NCBI RefSeq assembly: GCF_025753795.1
Contig: NZ_JAOWPS010000004.1
Span: forward strand, 310,001 to 374,000
Direction of reading: 5' to 3'
DNA length: 64,000 bases
DNA from: Mesorhizobium sp. YC-39
GTDB lineage: Bacteria; Pseudomonadota; Alphaproteobacteria; Rhizobiales; Rhizobiaceae
The position numbers and the translations under genes are program-made. Positions 47,580-58,070 of this stretch are shown piece after piece (position 1 is the first letter of the stretch; the number at the start of each line of letters is the position of its first letter). Below the pieces are notes generated by a model. That model saw nothing but the letters and a program-made list of their open reading frames with translations. It did no database searches and was not told the origin of the DNA.

Positions 47580-48113
47580 TCAGTGCTTGCTCTTGCCGGA
47601 ACCGGCGCTGCCGCCACTGATCGCGATGCGCCTGGCCTTTGCTTGCGCACGCTGGGTCTTCGGCAGCGTTACGGTGAGTACGCCGTTATGGAAGGCGGCG
47701 CTCACCTTGTCCTCCTCGACCTCGTAGCCGAGCGGAATGCGCCGCTCGAAGCGGCCATAGAAACGCTCGGAGAACTGCTTGTCCTTGTCCTCGGTCTCGG
47801 AGCGCTTCTCGCCGCGCAGCGTCAGCACGCCGTCATCGAGCAGAACTTCAACATCCTTCTCGTCCATGCCGGGAATCTCGGCGGTCACGCGGATCTCCAT
47901 CTCGCCGTCGGAGATTTCCATGCTTGGCCAGGCGCGTGCGCCATAGCCGCCGCTGAGCGACGGCAGCCGCGTGTCGAAACCACGCCAGGCATCGTCGAAC
48001 AGGCGGTTCATCTCGCGGTGCAAGGCCATGAACGGATCGCGATCGCTGTCGCGATAGAGGTTGGGGACTTGATTGCTCTCCCGGCCCCAGGGAATAAGAT
48101 CACGAATAGCCAT
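47580..48113 (-). CDS. Hsp20-family small heat-shock protein
   Basis: The 177-residue protein has the alpha-crystallin domain (WPSMEISDGEMEIRVTAEIP, GMDEKDVEVLLDDGVLTLRG, then FHNGVLTVTLPKT with the GVLTVTLP signature) and a C-terminal basic tail ending in IAISGG. It holds unfolded proteins. GGAGACGATCC precedes the ATG. It lies downstream of another hsp20 gene with an 82-base gap that contains a GCGACGC/GCGTCGC hairpin, so the two are likely cotranscribed. Confidence 0.9.
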   Translation of the reverse strand: MAIRDLIPWGRESNQVPNLYRDSDRDPFMALHREMNRLFDDAWRGFDTRLPSLSGGYGARAWPSMEISDGEMEIRVTAEIPGMDEKDVEVLLDDGVLTLRGEKRSETEDKDKQFSERFYGRFERRIPLGYEVEEDKVSAAFHNGVLTVTLPKTQRAQAKARRIAISGGSAGSGKSKH

Positions 48114-48195
48114 TTGGATCGTCTCCTTTCTCGGTTGGTCACGGTAAGGCGACGCCGGCAAATCTCCCCGCGTCGCGTGTTTCAGCCTGGATGGT

Positions 48196-48657
48196 TCAGG
48201 CGGCGCGCTTCTTCATCTCGACCTGCCCTGCCTCCGCTGTGCTGTCCGTCGCGATTGCGATGCGACGCGGTTTCGCCTCTTCCGGCACCTCGCGCACGAG
48301 ATCGATGGCGAGCAGCCCGTTGCCAAGCCGGGCGTCCGCCACCTTCATATGGTCGGCCAGTTCGAAGCGGCGCGTAAAGGGCCGTGACGCCAGGCCGCGA
48401 TGCAGATACTCGACCTCTTCCGGTTCCTTGTGCTGGCCTGTGACGATCAGCAGGTTCGGCTGGTGGGTGATGTCGAGATCGTCTTCGGAAAAGCCGGCCA
48501 CAGCGATCGTCACGCGATAGGCGTTCTCGCCGCGCCGCTCGATGTCGTAGGGCGGCCAGCTATCGAAAGCCCGCGGGCTGTTTTCCAGCAGGTTGAAGAC
48601 ACGGTCGAAGCCGATGCTCGACCGATAGAGCGGGGAAAAGTCGAATGCGGTTCTCAT
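48196..48657 (-). CDS. Hsp20-family small heat-shock protein (IbpA-like)
   Basis: The 153-residue protein starts MRTAFDFSPLYRSSIGFDRV, like IbpA-type proteins, and has the alpha-crystallin domain (YDIERRGENAYRVTIAVAGF, LLIVTGQHK, GNGLLAIDLVRE) and the tail RRIAIAT. It protects proteins in heat stress. The upstream 90 bases match a ROSE-type thermometer, so translation is probably heat-controlled. TGGAGGAT is the SD. Confidence 0.92.
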   Translation of the reverse strand: MRTAFDFSPLYRSSIGFDRVFNLLENSPRAFDSWPPYDIERRGENAYRVTIAVAGFSEDDLDITHQPNLLIVTGQHKEPEEVEYLHRGLASRPFTRRFELADHMKVADARLGNGLLAIDLVREVPEEAKPRRIAIATDSTAEAGQVEMKKRAA

Positions 48658-48660
48658 AGC

Positions 48661-48750
48661 TACATCCTCCATTGAGCAACATAGGTACGAGGAGCGCCAA
48701 GAAGCCGGCGCTCCCTGGTTCCGCCGGCCCCGTTGGGCGACCGGCACTGT
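48661..48750 (-). promoter_or_regulatory. ROSE-type RNA thermometer
   Basis: On the minus strand the leader ends TTGCTC-AAT-GGAGGAT a few bases before the ATG at 48657: the ROSE UUGCU anti-SD (48674-48679) paired with the SD (48665-48670). Upstream are the hairpins GGAGCGCC/GGCGCTCC (48691-48714) and GCCGG...CCGGC (48723-48745). ROSE elements of rhizobia repress hsp20 translation at low temperature. Confidence 0.8.
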
Positions 48751-48890
48751 CGATTTGGTGGCCGTCTGACCGAAGTCAAGAGCCCGATTCCGTCTTGCCG
48801 GCAGATTTTCTGCTGGCACCGAATCTGCCGGCACTCCGTCGTGATGATCGATACCGGCCATCGGTCTTGAAGCACGCGGGGAGGCGAACC

Positions 48891-48965
48891 ATGTCCTTCA
48901 TCGGCGCCGATCGGGAATCGGTCGCCATATTGCTTGCTCGAAGCCAGAAAAGACGGAGGAAGTGA
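48891..48965 (+). CDS. 24-residue leader peptide coupled to a DUF982 gene
   Basis: ATG 48891 follows GGGAGG and opens MSFIGADRESVAILLARSQK followed by RRRK. Its TGA overlaps the DUF982 ATG (TGATG), so translating it would feed ribosomes to the next gene. It may be a true small protein or only a coupling device. Confidence 0.5.
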   Translation: MSFIGADRESVAILLARSQKRRRK

Positions 48966-49225
48966 TGAACGACGTTCCGTTTCCCGAGCCGATCACGCTG
49001 AAATTCCAATCCACCGGAGAGCGCAAGGTCGCCAGCAGTTGGGAGGCGATCGAATGCATGCGCCAGCAATGGCCGCAATGGGCGCGCGGACGAAGCTGGC
49101 GCACAGCCTACCGGACCTGCCGCGACGCGCTCGACGGCTGGCGCACGGGGCGTGACGCCCGCAAGGCCTTTACGAGGGCTGCGCGCAAGGCTGGATTGCT
49201 GGCGGCGGGACGCAAGCCATCCTAG
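48965..49225 (+). CDS. DUF982 protein
   Basis: The 86-residue protein shows the DUF982 pattern: EPITLKFQSTGERKVASSWE, an AIECMRQQWP-type helix, and RTCRDALDGWRTGRDARKAF. DUF982 occurs mainly in Rhizobiales and has no known function. A coupled 24-residue ORF precedes it and groESL follows; a second DUF982 domain lies after groESL. Confidence 0.75.
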   Translation: MNDVPFPEPITLKFQSTGERKVASSWEAIECMRQQWPQWARGRSWRTAYRTCRDALDGWRTGRDARKAFTRAARKAGLLAAGRKPS

Positions 49226-49279
49226 AAGGCCTGCCTGTCCTAGGCATTTCAGTCTGAATAATCTTATGATTACAACGCA

Positions 49280-49306
49280 TTGGCACTCGGATACGCCGAG
49301 TGCCAA
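49280..49306. promoter_or_regulatory. CIRCE element (HrcA operator) of groESL
   Basis: TTGGCACTC-N9-GAGTGCCAA is a perfect 9-bp inverted repeat, one base per arm from the TTAGCACTC-N9-GAGTGCTAA consensus. HrcA would repress groESL here. A CTTGAAA at 49324-49330 downstream could be a heat-shock sigma -35. Confidence 0.88.
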
Positions 49307-49460
49307 AATTTTTTTGCCGTCCTCTTGAAACCCCGTATTGCCAGACTACCTCGATATGCGCGCGATGCCTGAGGAGGGGTCGCGTACTCCCGCGCCGGGC
49401 CGATATGCCGGCCCGGTCTGGAGGGCTTTCGAAAATCTGTTTGTCCAAGAGGAGAACAAC

Positions 49461-49775
49461 ATGACGTTCCGCCCATTGCATGACCGTATCCTGGTTCGCC
49501 GCATCGAGGTCGACGAGAAGACTGTCGGCGGTATCATCATTCCCGACACCGCCAAGGAGAAGCCGCAGGAGGGCGAGGTCATCGCCGCCGGTCCGGGCGC
49601 ACGTGATGAGGCCGGCCAGCTGCAGCCTCTCGATGTCAAGGTTGGCGACCGCATCCTGTTCGGCAAATGGTCCGGCACCGAGATCAAGCTCGACGGCGAG
49701 GACCTGCTCATCATGAAGGAGAGCGATGTGCTGGGCGTGATCGAAGCCAGCGCCGAAGTGAAGAAGGCTGCCTGA
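49461..49775 (+). CDS. groES: co-chaperonin GroES
   Basis: The 104-residue protein has all GroES features: FRPLHDRILVRRIEVDEKTV, GGIIIPDTAKEKPQEGEV with the mobile loop, and the roof region ending in DLLIMKESDVLGVIE. It forms a heptameric lid on GroEL. GAGGAGAAC precedes the ATG. It is under the CIRCE element and 56 bases before groEL. Rhizobia often have several groESL copies. Confidence 0.96.
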   Translation: MTFRPLHDRILVRRIEVDEKTVGGIIIPDTAKEKPQEGEVIAAGPGARDEAGQLQPLDVKVGDRILFGKWSGTEIKLDGEDLLIMKESDVLGVIEASAEVKKAA

Positions 49776-49831
49776 GCGGGCCGGACAAGCAATCAGTCAA
49801 CGAAAAGCTGCCTAATCGAAGGAGTGATCCA

Positions 49832-51463
<1,632 letters not shown>

Positions 51464-51550
51464 GGCCCAGGCCTCAAAGGACGAACGGCCGTGCCGCTGA
51501 CGTGAAAGGCGGACACGGCCCTGCCTGACTGAAGATATGCAGGTGTGGCC

Positions 51551-51766
51551 ATGGACACGATGAACAGTTTTGGAAAGATCGCGGCGCCAACCCTATCGAA
51601 AACCAATTTCAACTATGAAACGGAGTGCAAGACGGCGCTGGCGCCGCTTGTCGACGGATTGCTGGACGCGGTCGAGTCGGCCGGCTGGGACCGCCGCAAG
51701 GCGACCTACACCCTAATGTTCCTGTCGGCTCAGCGATTGGGAGCCGGTAAGGAGGGGCGCAAATGA
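51551..51766 (+). CDS. small protein downstream of groEL
   Basis: The 71-residue protein (MDTMNSFGKIAAPTLSKTNF) has a helical C-terminal half (ALAPLVDGLLDAVESAGWDR). No known family. Its stop overlaps the next start by four bases (ATGA), so it is translated with the HTH-DUF982 gene. It begins 88 bases after groEL. Confidence 0.6.
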   Translation: MDTMNSFGKIAAPTLSKTNFNYETECKTALAPLVDGLLDAVESAGWDRRKATYTLMFLSAQRLGAGKEGRK

Positions 51767-52437
51767 TTGCGGCGCGCATGCGCGAATGCCTGCGCCTGCT
51801 GAGGTGGTCGGAATCCGATTTTGCCGAAGAGGTGGGCTATCCGGTTGCAACGGCAAGAAACTGGCTCTGGGCGCGCGAGCGTCCGCCTCTCGGCGTGGTG
51901 GCCTGGCTGGAGGCACTGGTCAAGGCGCATCGATCGCTGCCGCGGCCGAGCATGCCGGCGACTCCGGCCAACCGGCGCGCCGATGCCATGTCGGCCACCG
52001 GGATGTCGGCCGCGCCCGAAATTCGTACGGTGCCTGCAATTGAACCCGGCCCGATACCGGGAAACGGCCCGACTTTTGACCCTGGAATGGAGACAGTTGA
52101 ACCTCGAAAGGAGAGTGTGATGGATCGTTCTTCTTTTGAAAAGCCGGTGACGATCCTCACCGGCCTCGGCACGCCGACGAAAATAGAAAGCGCGGCGCAA
52201 GCCCATGCGCTGCTGGCCGACTGGCCGGCGGCGAGCCGGACGGCCGCGCATGACATCGCCGCCAAGGCCTGCCGGGCCGCGATGGACGGAGAGATCGACG
52301 CCGAGACGGCGCGGGCGACCTTCGTGGCGTTTGCCCGCCGCAACGATCTTCTTGTGCCGCAGACGAATGGGGCCATTGCAAGCGGGACGATCGCGGGCTG
52401 CACGACACGTTCGCAGCACGTCAACGCATCGGCCTGA
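51763..52437 (+). CDS. HTH protein fused to a DUF982 domain
   Basis: The 224-residue frame has an N-terminal helix-turn-helix (ECLRLLRWSESDFAEEVGYP, then VATARNWLWARERPPLGVVA, about residues 8-48), a Pro/Ala-rich linker (about 60-118) and a C-terminal DUF982 domain (EKPVTILTGLGTPTKIESAA, AKACRAAMDGEIDAETARAT). An internal ATG at 52120 in the same frame has a strong SD (AAAGGAGAG), so the 105-residue DUF982 part may also be made alone. The first domain resembles the HTH of small rhizobial regulators. Confidence 0.68.
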   Translation: MIAARMRECLRLLRWSESDFAEEVGYPVATARNWLWARERPPLGVVAWLEALVKAHRSLPRPSMPATPANRRADAMSATGMSAAPEIRTVPAIEPGPIPGNGPTFDPGMETVEPRKESVMDRSSFEKPVTILTGLGTPTKIESAAQAHALLADWPAASRTAAHDIAAKACRAAMDGEIDAETARATFVAFARRNDLLVPQTNGAIASGTIAGCTTRSQHVNASA

Positions 52438-52496
52438 GCGGGCGCCTTCCAGCGTTGGAAAGCCGAGGCGGGACGAGGAGCGGTGTCCCGCCGGAG

Positions 52497-52994
52497 TCAC
52501 GCCCTTGGCAGCAGCTTGCGCATGATGAACGATGTAAGGCCTTCCGCGCCGTGGGACGCGGGCCGGCGCTCGACCACTTCGAATCCGTGCTTGTGATAGA
52601 AGGCAATCGCCCGGTCGTTGCCCTCGACCACTTCGAGCGCAATGCTTGGAATGCCCGCATGGGCGGCAAAGACGGCGTGCAGCATATCGGCGGCCAACCC
52701 CGTGCCGAACTCGGTCTTGTCGATGTGGAGCCGGTCGAGCATGACGTCGCCGGTTGCATCCATCTTAGCCATCGCGTAGCCGGCAATCGAGCCGTCCGGT
52801 CGTTCCGCCACGAACGACATCTTGTTGTCGTCGGCCAGTTCCGCCGCGATCCTCTGCGGCGCATGATATTCATCCGAGATGCGTGCCGTGGTCTCGGCGC
52901 CGATGATTGGCGAATAGGTCCGGCGCCAGGACTCGCCCAGCAGCCGCGACACCGACGGCACATCCTTCCCGGTCATGGTTCTGATCTGGACCAT
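52497..52994 (-). CDS. GNAT-family N-acetyltransferase
   Basis: The 165-residue protein has the GNAT fold: MVQIRTMTGKDVPSVSRLLG, AGYAMAKMDATGDVMLDRLH in motif D/A, the acetyl-CoA loop TEFGTGLAADMLHAVF, which lacks the full Q/RxxGxG/A form, and NDRAIAFYHKHGFEVVERRP in motif B. The substrate is unknown. It starts seven bases after the sugar permease stop, so it is the last gene of the ribose-type ABC operon and may modify the imported compound. Confidence 0.8.
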   Translation of the reverse strand: MVQIRTMTGKDVPSVSRLLGESWRRTYSPIIGAETTARISDEYHAPQRIAAELADDNKMSFVAERPDGSIAGYAMAKMDATGDVMLDRLHIDKTEFGTGLAADMLHAVFAAHAGIPSIALEVVEGNDRAIAFYHKHGFEVVERRPASHGAEGLTSFIMRKLLPRA

Positions 52995-53001
52995 CGCTAA
53001 C

Positions 53002-54014
<1,013 letters not shown>

Positions 54015-54018
<4 letters not shown>

Positions 54019-55586
54019 TGCGTCGCTCCCTGCCTTTGGTCGAGCGCCATCAGTTCCATCAGTTTTTCCTCGGTCGCTTCGATGCCTGGCATCTCGCCGG
54101 TGATGCGGCCGCGCCGCATGGTGACGATCCTGTCCGATACGGCCAGCACCTCGGGCAATTCGGATGAGATCATCATGACCGCGATGCCGCGCGCGGCGAG
54201 GTGCACCAGGATCTGGTGCACCTCGGCCTTGGCGCCGACATCGACGCCGCGCGTCGGCTCATCGACGATCAGCACCTTGGGGTCGCGCGCCAGCCAGCGG
54301 GCAAGGATGACCTTCTGCTGGTTGCCGCCGGACAGGCCCTCGATCGCCTGCTCGGGCGAGGCCATGCGGATCGACAGCGTCTTCCTGTAGCTCGCCAGCG
54401 CCTCACGCTCGCGCCGCTCGGCCATGAAGCCGGCGGCGTTGGAGTAGCGGCCAAGCGCTGCGATGGAGAAATTGTTGAGGATGCCAAGTGCTGCAAAGAT
54501 CGCCTGATGCTTGCGGTCTTCCGGCACCAGGCCGATGCCGAGCGCGATGGCATCGGCCGGCGAGGTGGGTGCGATCGGCTTGCCGTCGAGGGTGATGGTG
54601 CCGGCGGCAATGCGGTCGGCGCCGAAGATGGCGCGGGCAAGCTCGGTGCGGCCGGAACCGACGAGGCCGGCGACGCCGAGGATCTCGCCCGCCTTGAGGT
54701 CGAGGTCGACGCCTTCGAGCACGATGGCGTGCGGCGCCTGCGGATCGCGTACGGTGCGCAGGCCGCGCACGGACAGCCTGACGTCGCCGGCGACATCGCG
54801 CTGCGTCGGCCTGGCATAGAGTTCGGAGGCGGCGCGGCCGACCATCTTCTCGATGATTTTCGGTAGCTTGATCGGCCCGCCCTCGCGGTCGAGATGGCCG
54901 GCCAGCCTGCCGTCGCGCAGCACGGTCATGCGGTCGCAGATGGCAGAGGCCTCTTCCAGCCGGTGGGTGACGAACATGATGGCGACGCCGTCCTTGCGCA
55001 GCCGGTCCATGATCGACATCAGCTTTTGCACCTCGGTTTCGGTCAGCGCCGAGGTCGGCTCGTCCATGATGATGAGGCGGCTCTTGAGCGACAGCGCACG
55101 CGCGATCTCGACCAACTGCTGCTCGGCGACCGAGAGAGCCGACACCGGTGTTGCCGGGTCGAGGTCGAGGCCGACGCGGGCGATGATGCCGCGGGAGTCT
55201 TCCTCCATCTTTCGCCAACTGACCAGTCCGAGCGGGCCGAGCGGCGCGCGGCCGATGAAGATGTTCTCCGCCACCGTCAGCGTCGGGATCAGGCTCAGTT
55301 CCTGGTAGATGGTGACGATGCCGTGGCGCTTGGCGTCCTGCGGATTGTGCGGGTTGAATTCGGCGCCATCGAAGACGATGCGGCCGCTGGACGGCGGCAT
55401 GACGCCGGACAGAATCTTGAGCAGCGTCGACTTGCCGGCGCCGTTCTCACCGAGCAGGCCGAGGATTTCGCCGGGCCGAACCTCGAGCGAGACGTCGCTG
55501 AGCGCGGTGACGCCGGCAAAATGCTTGGTTACGCCCTCGACGGTGAGGAGGGCGGGCGATGGTGTTGCGGCTTCAGCGACGGACAA
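54015..55586 (-). CDS. ribose-type ABC transporter ATPase (RbsA/MglA family, two domains)
   Basis: The 523-residue protein has two ABC domains, as CUT2 ATPases do. Domain 1: Walker A GENGAGKST, signature LSVAEQQ, Walker B LIIMDEPTSAL. Domain 2: degenerate Walker A GLVGSGRTE, signature LSGGNQQK, Walker B VLIVDEPTRGVDVGAK. TTG 55586 follows AGGGAGC six bases upstream and matches the usual length; the frame is open further up through the inverted repeat at 55621-55780, which is unlikely to be coding. Confidence 0.9.
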
Positions 55587-55620
55587 AAGTTGCTCCCTGA
55601 TTGCGATTGGCCGCGGGACA

Positions 55621-55780
55621 GCGCCCCCCTCTGTCCTGCCGGACATCTCCCCCACAAGGGGGGAGATCGAATATCGCGTCGGCCTTCGCCAATCGCCAAC
55701 CTCGCAGAAAAGGCGCTTCCGGGAGAACTGCCAATCTCCCCCAAGTGGGGGAGATGTCCGGCAAGACAGAGGGGGGCGCG
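55621..55780. repeat. long inverted repeat with REP-like arms
   Basis: The arms, about 48 bp each (55621-55668 and 55731-55780), are near-identical inverted copies containing CCCCCCTCTGTC, GCCGGACATCTCCCCC and a GGGGGAGAT end, separated by about 60 bp. A short copy occurs at 19250-19269. It lies between the binding-protein and ATPase genes, so it can attenuate transcription or stabilise the upstream mRNA. Confidence 0.8.
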
Positions 55781-55822
55781 ACAAAACGAGACCGCTATAA
55801 GCCATGCGCCCCGCCTCTCACC

Positions 55823-56773
55823 CTACTTCGTCTCGCCGAGCCTCTCCGCCTTGTCGAGATTGTCCTTGCCGATGACGATCGGCGTCAAGAGCACCAGCTT
55901 TTCCTTCGGCTCGGTCTTGTCCCTGGCGTAGGCGACCGCGATCTGCACGGCAGTGCGCGACTGCTCGCCCGGGAACTGTTCGACCGTGCCGGCAAGCTTG
56001 CCGTCGCGCACGGCGACCAGCGCTTCGGGCAGCGCGTCGAAGCCGTAGATCTTGACGTCGGTGAAGTTGCGCGCCGCGCAGGCTTCGAGCGCGCCGAGCG
56101 CCATGTCGTCATTGGCGCAGATGATCGCGTCGGGCTTGCCGTTGGCGGCAAGGCCGGCCTCGGTGACCGAGAGCGCCTCGGCGCGGGCGAAGTTGGCGGT
56201 CTGCTCGAAGATGATCTGGTACTTGTCCTTGAGCGGATCGAGAACGTTGTGGACGCCCTTGTTGCGGTCGATCGCTGGCCCGGCACCTGGCTGGCCCTGC
56301 AGATGGAACAGCTTGGCGCCATTGGGGAACGCCGCCACCATGGCCTGTGCTTCAGCTTCACCGCCCTTGGTGTTGTCGGCGCCGACATGGGCGAGGATGC
56401 CTTCGACGCCGTCGACACGGCGGTCGATGGTGACGACGGGAACGCCGGCCTTGACCGCTTCCTCGATGGCCGGAGCCAGCGCGTTGACGTCAAGCGGCGA
56501 GATGACGATGGCGTTGACCTTTTGCACGAGCGCGGCTTCGATGTCGGCGGTCTGCTTGGGCGCCGAGTTCTGGCCGTCACTCTCGATCAGGTTGACGCCT
56601 TGCGCCGCAGCCTCGGCCTTGATCTCGTTCAGCATGTGCACGAAGAACGGGAAGCCGAGATTGGGTATCGAACCAAGAATGGTCAGCTTGTCCTGGGCGA
56701 AGGCCGAGGGTGCGGCCAGCGCCAATGTGCCGACAGCTACGGAAGACAGCAGGAATTCGCGTCTGTTGATCAA
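55823..56773 (-). CDS. ribose-type ABC transporter substrate-binding protein
   Basis: The 316-residue protein starts INRREFLLSSVAVGTLALAA, a Tat-like or Sec signal, and has the periplasmic-binding type 1 fold: FPFFVHMLNEIKAEAAAQGV, IESDGQNSAPKQTADIEAAL, IVISPLDVNALAPAIEEAVK, TIDRRVDG, and PDAIICANDDMALGALEAC. It binds the sugar in the periplasm for the RbsA/RbsC-type proteins encoded downstream. The start is a TTG at 56773 behind GGAGGAG. Confidence 0.88.
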   Translation of the reverse strand: MINRREFLLSSVAVGTLALAAPSAFAQDKLTILGSIPNLGFPFFVHMLNEIKAEAAAQGVNLIESDGQNSAPKQTADIEAALVQKVNAIVISPLDVNALAPAIEEAVKAGVPVVTIDRRVDGVEGILAHVGADNTKGGEAEAQAMVAAFPNGAKLFHLQGQPGAGPAIDRNKGVHNVLDPLKDKYQIIFEQTANFARAEALSVTEAGLAANGKPDAIICANDDMALGALEACAARNFTDVKIYGFDALPEALVAVRDGKLAGTVEQFPGEQSRTAVQIAVAYARDKTEPKEKLVLLTPIVIGKDNLDKAERLGETK

Positions 56774-56801
56774 TTTAGTCTCCTCCACATGAGCGCATGA
56801 C

Positions 56802-56828
56802 CCCCGAAAACCGGTCCCGGTTTTGGGG
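56802..56828. repeat. palindromic repeat upstream of the binding-protein gene
   Basis: CCCCGAAAACCGG and CCGGTTTTGGGG form an almost perfect inverted repeat, with one unpaired base, around TC. It resembles the GAAAACCGG part of the dispersed Mesorhizobium repeats. It lies 29 bases before the binding-protein start. Confidence 0.6.
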
Positions 56829-56974
56829 AGGATCATTGCGTCGATTCAAAAATGGAGTGTCCTGTGAGCGCCCAAGGGGACGCAACGGCGCTCCAGCCGG
56901 TCCACCGCGACGTTCTCCTCCGCTCGGTGCCGGCCGGCGGATGCTAGCCAAGGCCGGAGGTTTGCGCAAGAACG

Positions 56975-57940
56975 TCAGCCCTCCTTGGCGACCAGCAGGG
57001 AAGCTTCGCGCTCCGGTGTCGTCACCGAAAAGCCTGCCGGGCCGACCGCGGTGAAGAAGCGATGGAATATCTCGATGAAGACACGCACGAAGAGCGGCTT
57101 TGCCGAACCATACATGTCGGCGACGATCAGTGTCGGCGGCGGCAATTCGTCGAAGATCGGCTTGCGGACGATCTCGTCGCCATCGGCGGTGGCGCGGCCG
57201 ATCGGCCGCATGTTGAGGATGGCCATGCCGAAGCCCGAGGCGACAGCCGAGCGGACCGTTTCATAGGAGCGCGTGCGAAAGCGCACCTCCGGCCGTTTCG
57301 CCAGCACGTCGAACAGGGTCAGGAGATAGGTCGCCGTGTGCGGCAGGTCGAGCAGCACCAGCGGCCGCGCGGCCAGTTCCGCCAGCCAGATGCCGTCGCG
57401 CGCGGCGAGGGGATCGTCCGCGTTGAGCACGGCATGCGCCGGCACCTTGCAGATGCGGGTGACGCTGTCGATGCCGATCGGGCCGATGTCGTAGAGAATG
57501 GCAAGATCGATCTGGCCGGCGACAAGCCGTTCCTGCAACTGGACCTGGTCGGCCTCGACAAGGTCGATCTCGACATCGCCGACACTGTCGAGGTAGCTGC
57601 GCAGCATCTCCGGCATGAACAGCGCGCCGAACGGCTCGAAACAGCCGATGCGCAGGACTTTCGGCATGCGCCCGCTGAGGTCGCCGATCGACCGGTTGAA
57701 CTCCGTCTCCGCCGCCAACATGACGCGGGCGGCGGCGACGAAGCGTTGGCCGGCCGGCGTGATGGAGACGCCGCGCGCCGGCCGCCTGTCGAAAATGCGC
57801 GCCCCCATCTCGGCCTCGGCCAGCGTGATCGCCGCCAGGATGGAGGATTGCGAGATGTAGAGCGATTTGGAGGCTGCCAGCACGCTGCCGAGGCGGGCGA
57901 CCTCGCAGACATAGCGCAACTGCCGGATTGTCAGGTTCAT
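56975..57940 (-). CDS. LysR-family regulator of the amidase/ABC cluster
   Basis: The 321-residue protein has the LysR winged helix (NLTIRQLRYVCEVARLGSVL, AASKSLYISQSSILAAITLA, EAEMGARIFDRRP) and an effector domain (LRIGCFEPFGALFMPEMLRS, DLAILYDIGPIG, GFGMAILNMRPI). It is divergent from the amidase, with two 15-bp direct repeats in the shared upstream region, so it probably activates the amidase and transporter in response to their substrate. Confidence 0.88.
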   Translation of the reverse strand: MNLTIRQLRYVCEVARLGSVLAASKSLYISQSSILAAITLAEAEMGARIFDRRPARGVSITPAGQRFVAAARVMLAAETEFNRSIGDLSGRMPKVLRIGCFEPFGALFMPEMLRSYLDSVGDVEIDLVEADQVQLQERLVAGQIDLAILYDIGPIGIDSVTRICKVPAHAVLNADDPLAARDGIWLAELAARPLVLLDLPHTATYLLTLFDVLAKRPEVRFRTRSYETVRSAVASGFGMAILNMRPIGRATADGDEIVRKPIFDELPPPTLIVADMYGSAKPLFVRVFIEIFHRFFTAVGPAGFSVTTPEREASLLVAKEG

Positions 57941-57950
57941 GGCTCTTGTT

Positions 57951-57996
57951 ACATTGAATGGTGAATGTTCCCCACAATAATACATTTTATGGTGAA
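57951..57996. promoter_or_regulatory. direct repeats between lysR and the amidase gene
   Basis: ACATTGAATGGTGAA (57951-57965) and ACATTTTATGGTGAA (57982-57996) match at 13 of 15 positions, 31 bp apart, about three helical turns. Position and spacing fit LysR binding sites. Confidence 0.6.
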
Positions 57997-58070
57997 GAAG
58001 AAACCCGCCAGATTGCCCGGGCTGACAAGGCTGCCGGAAGAGCGGCCATGAAGTGAGGGGTTCGAACCGC

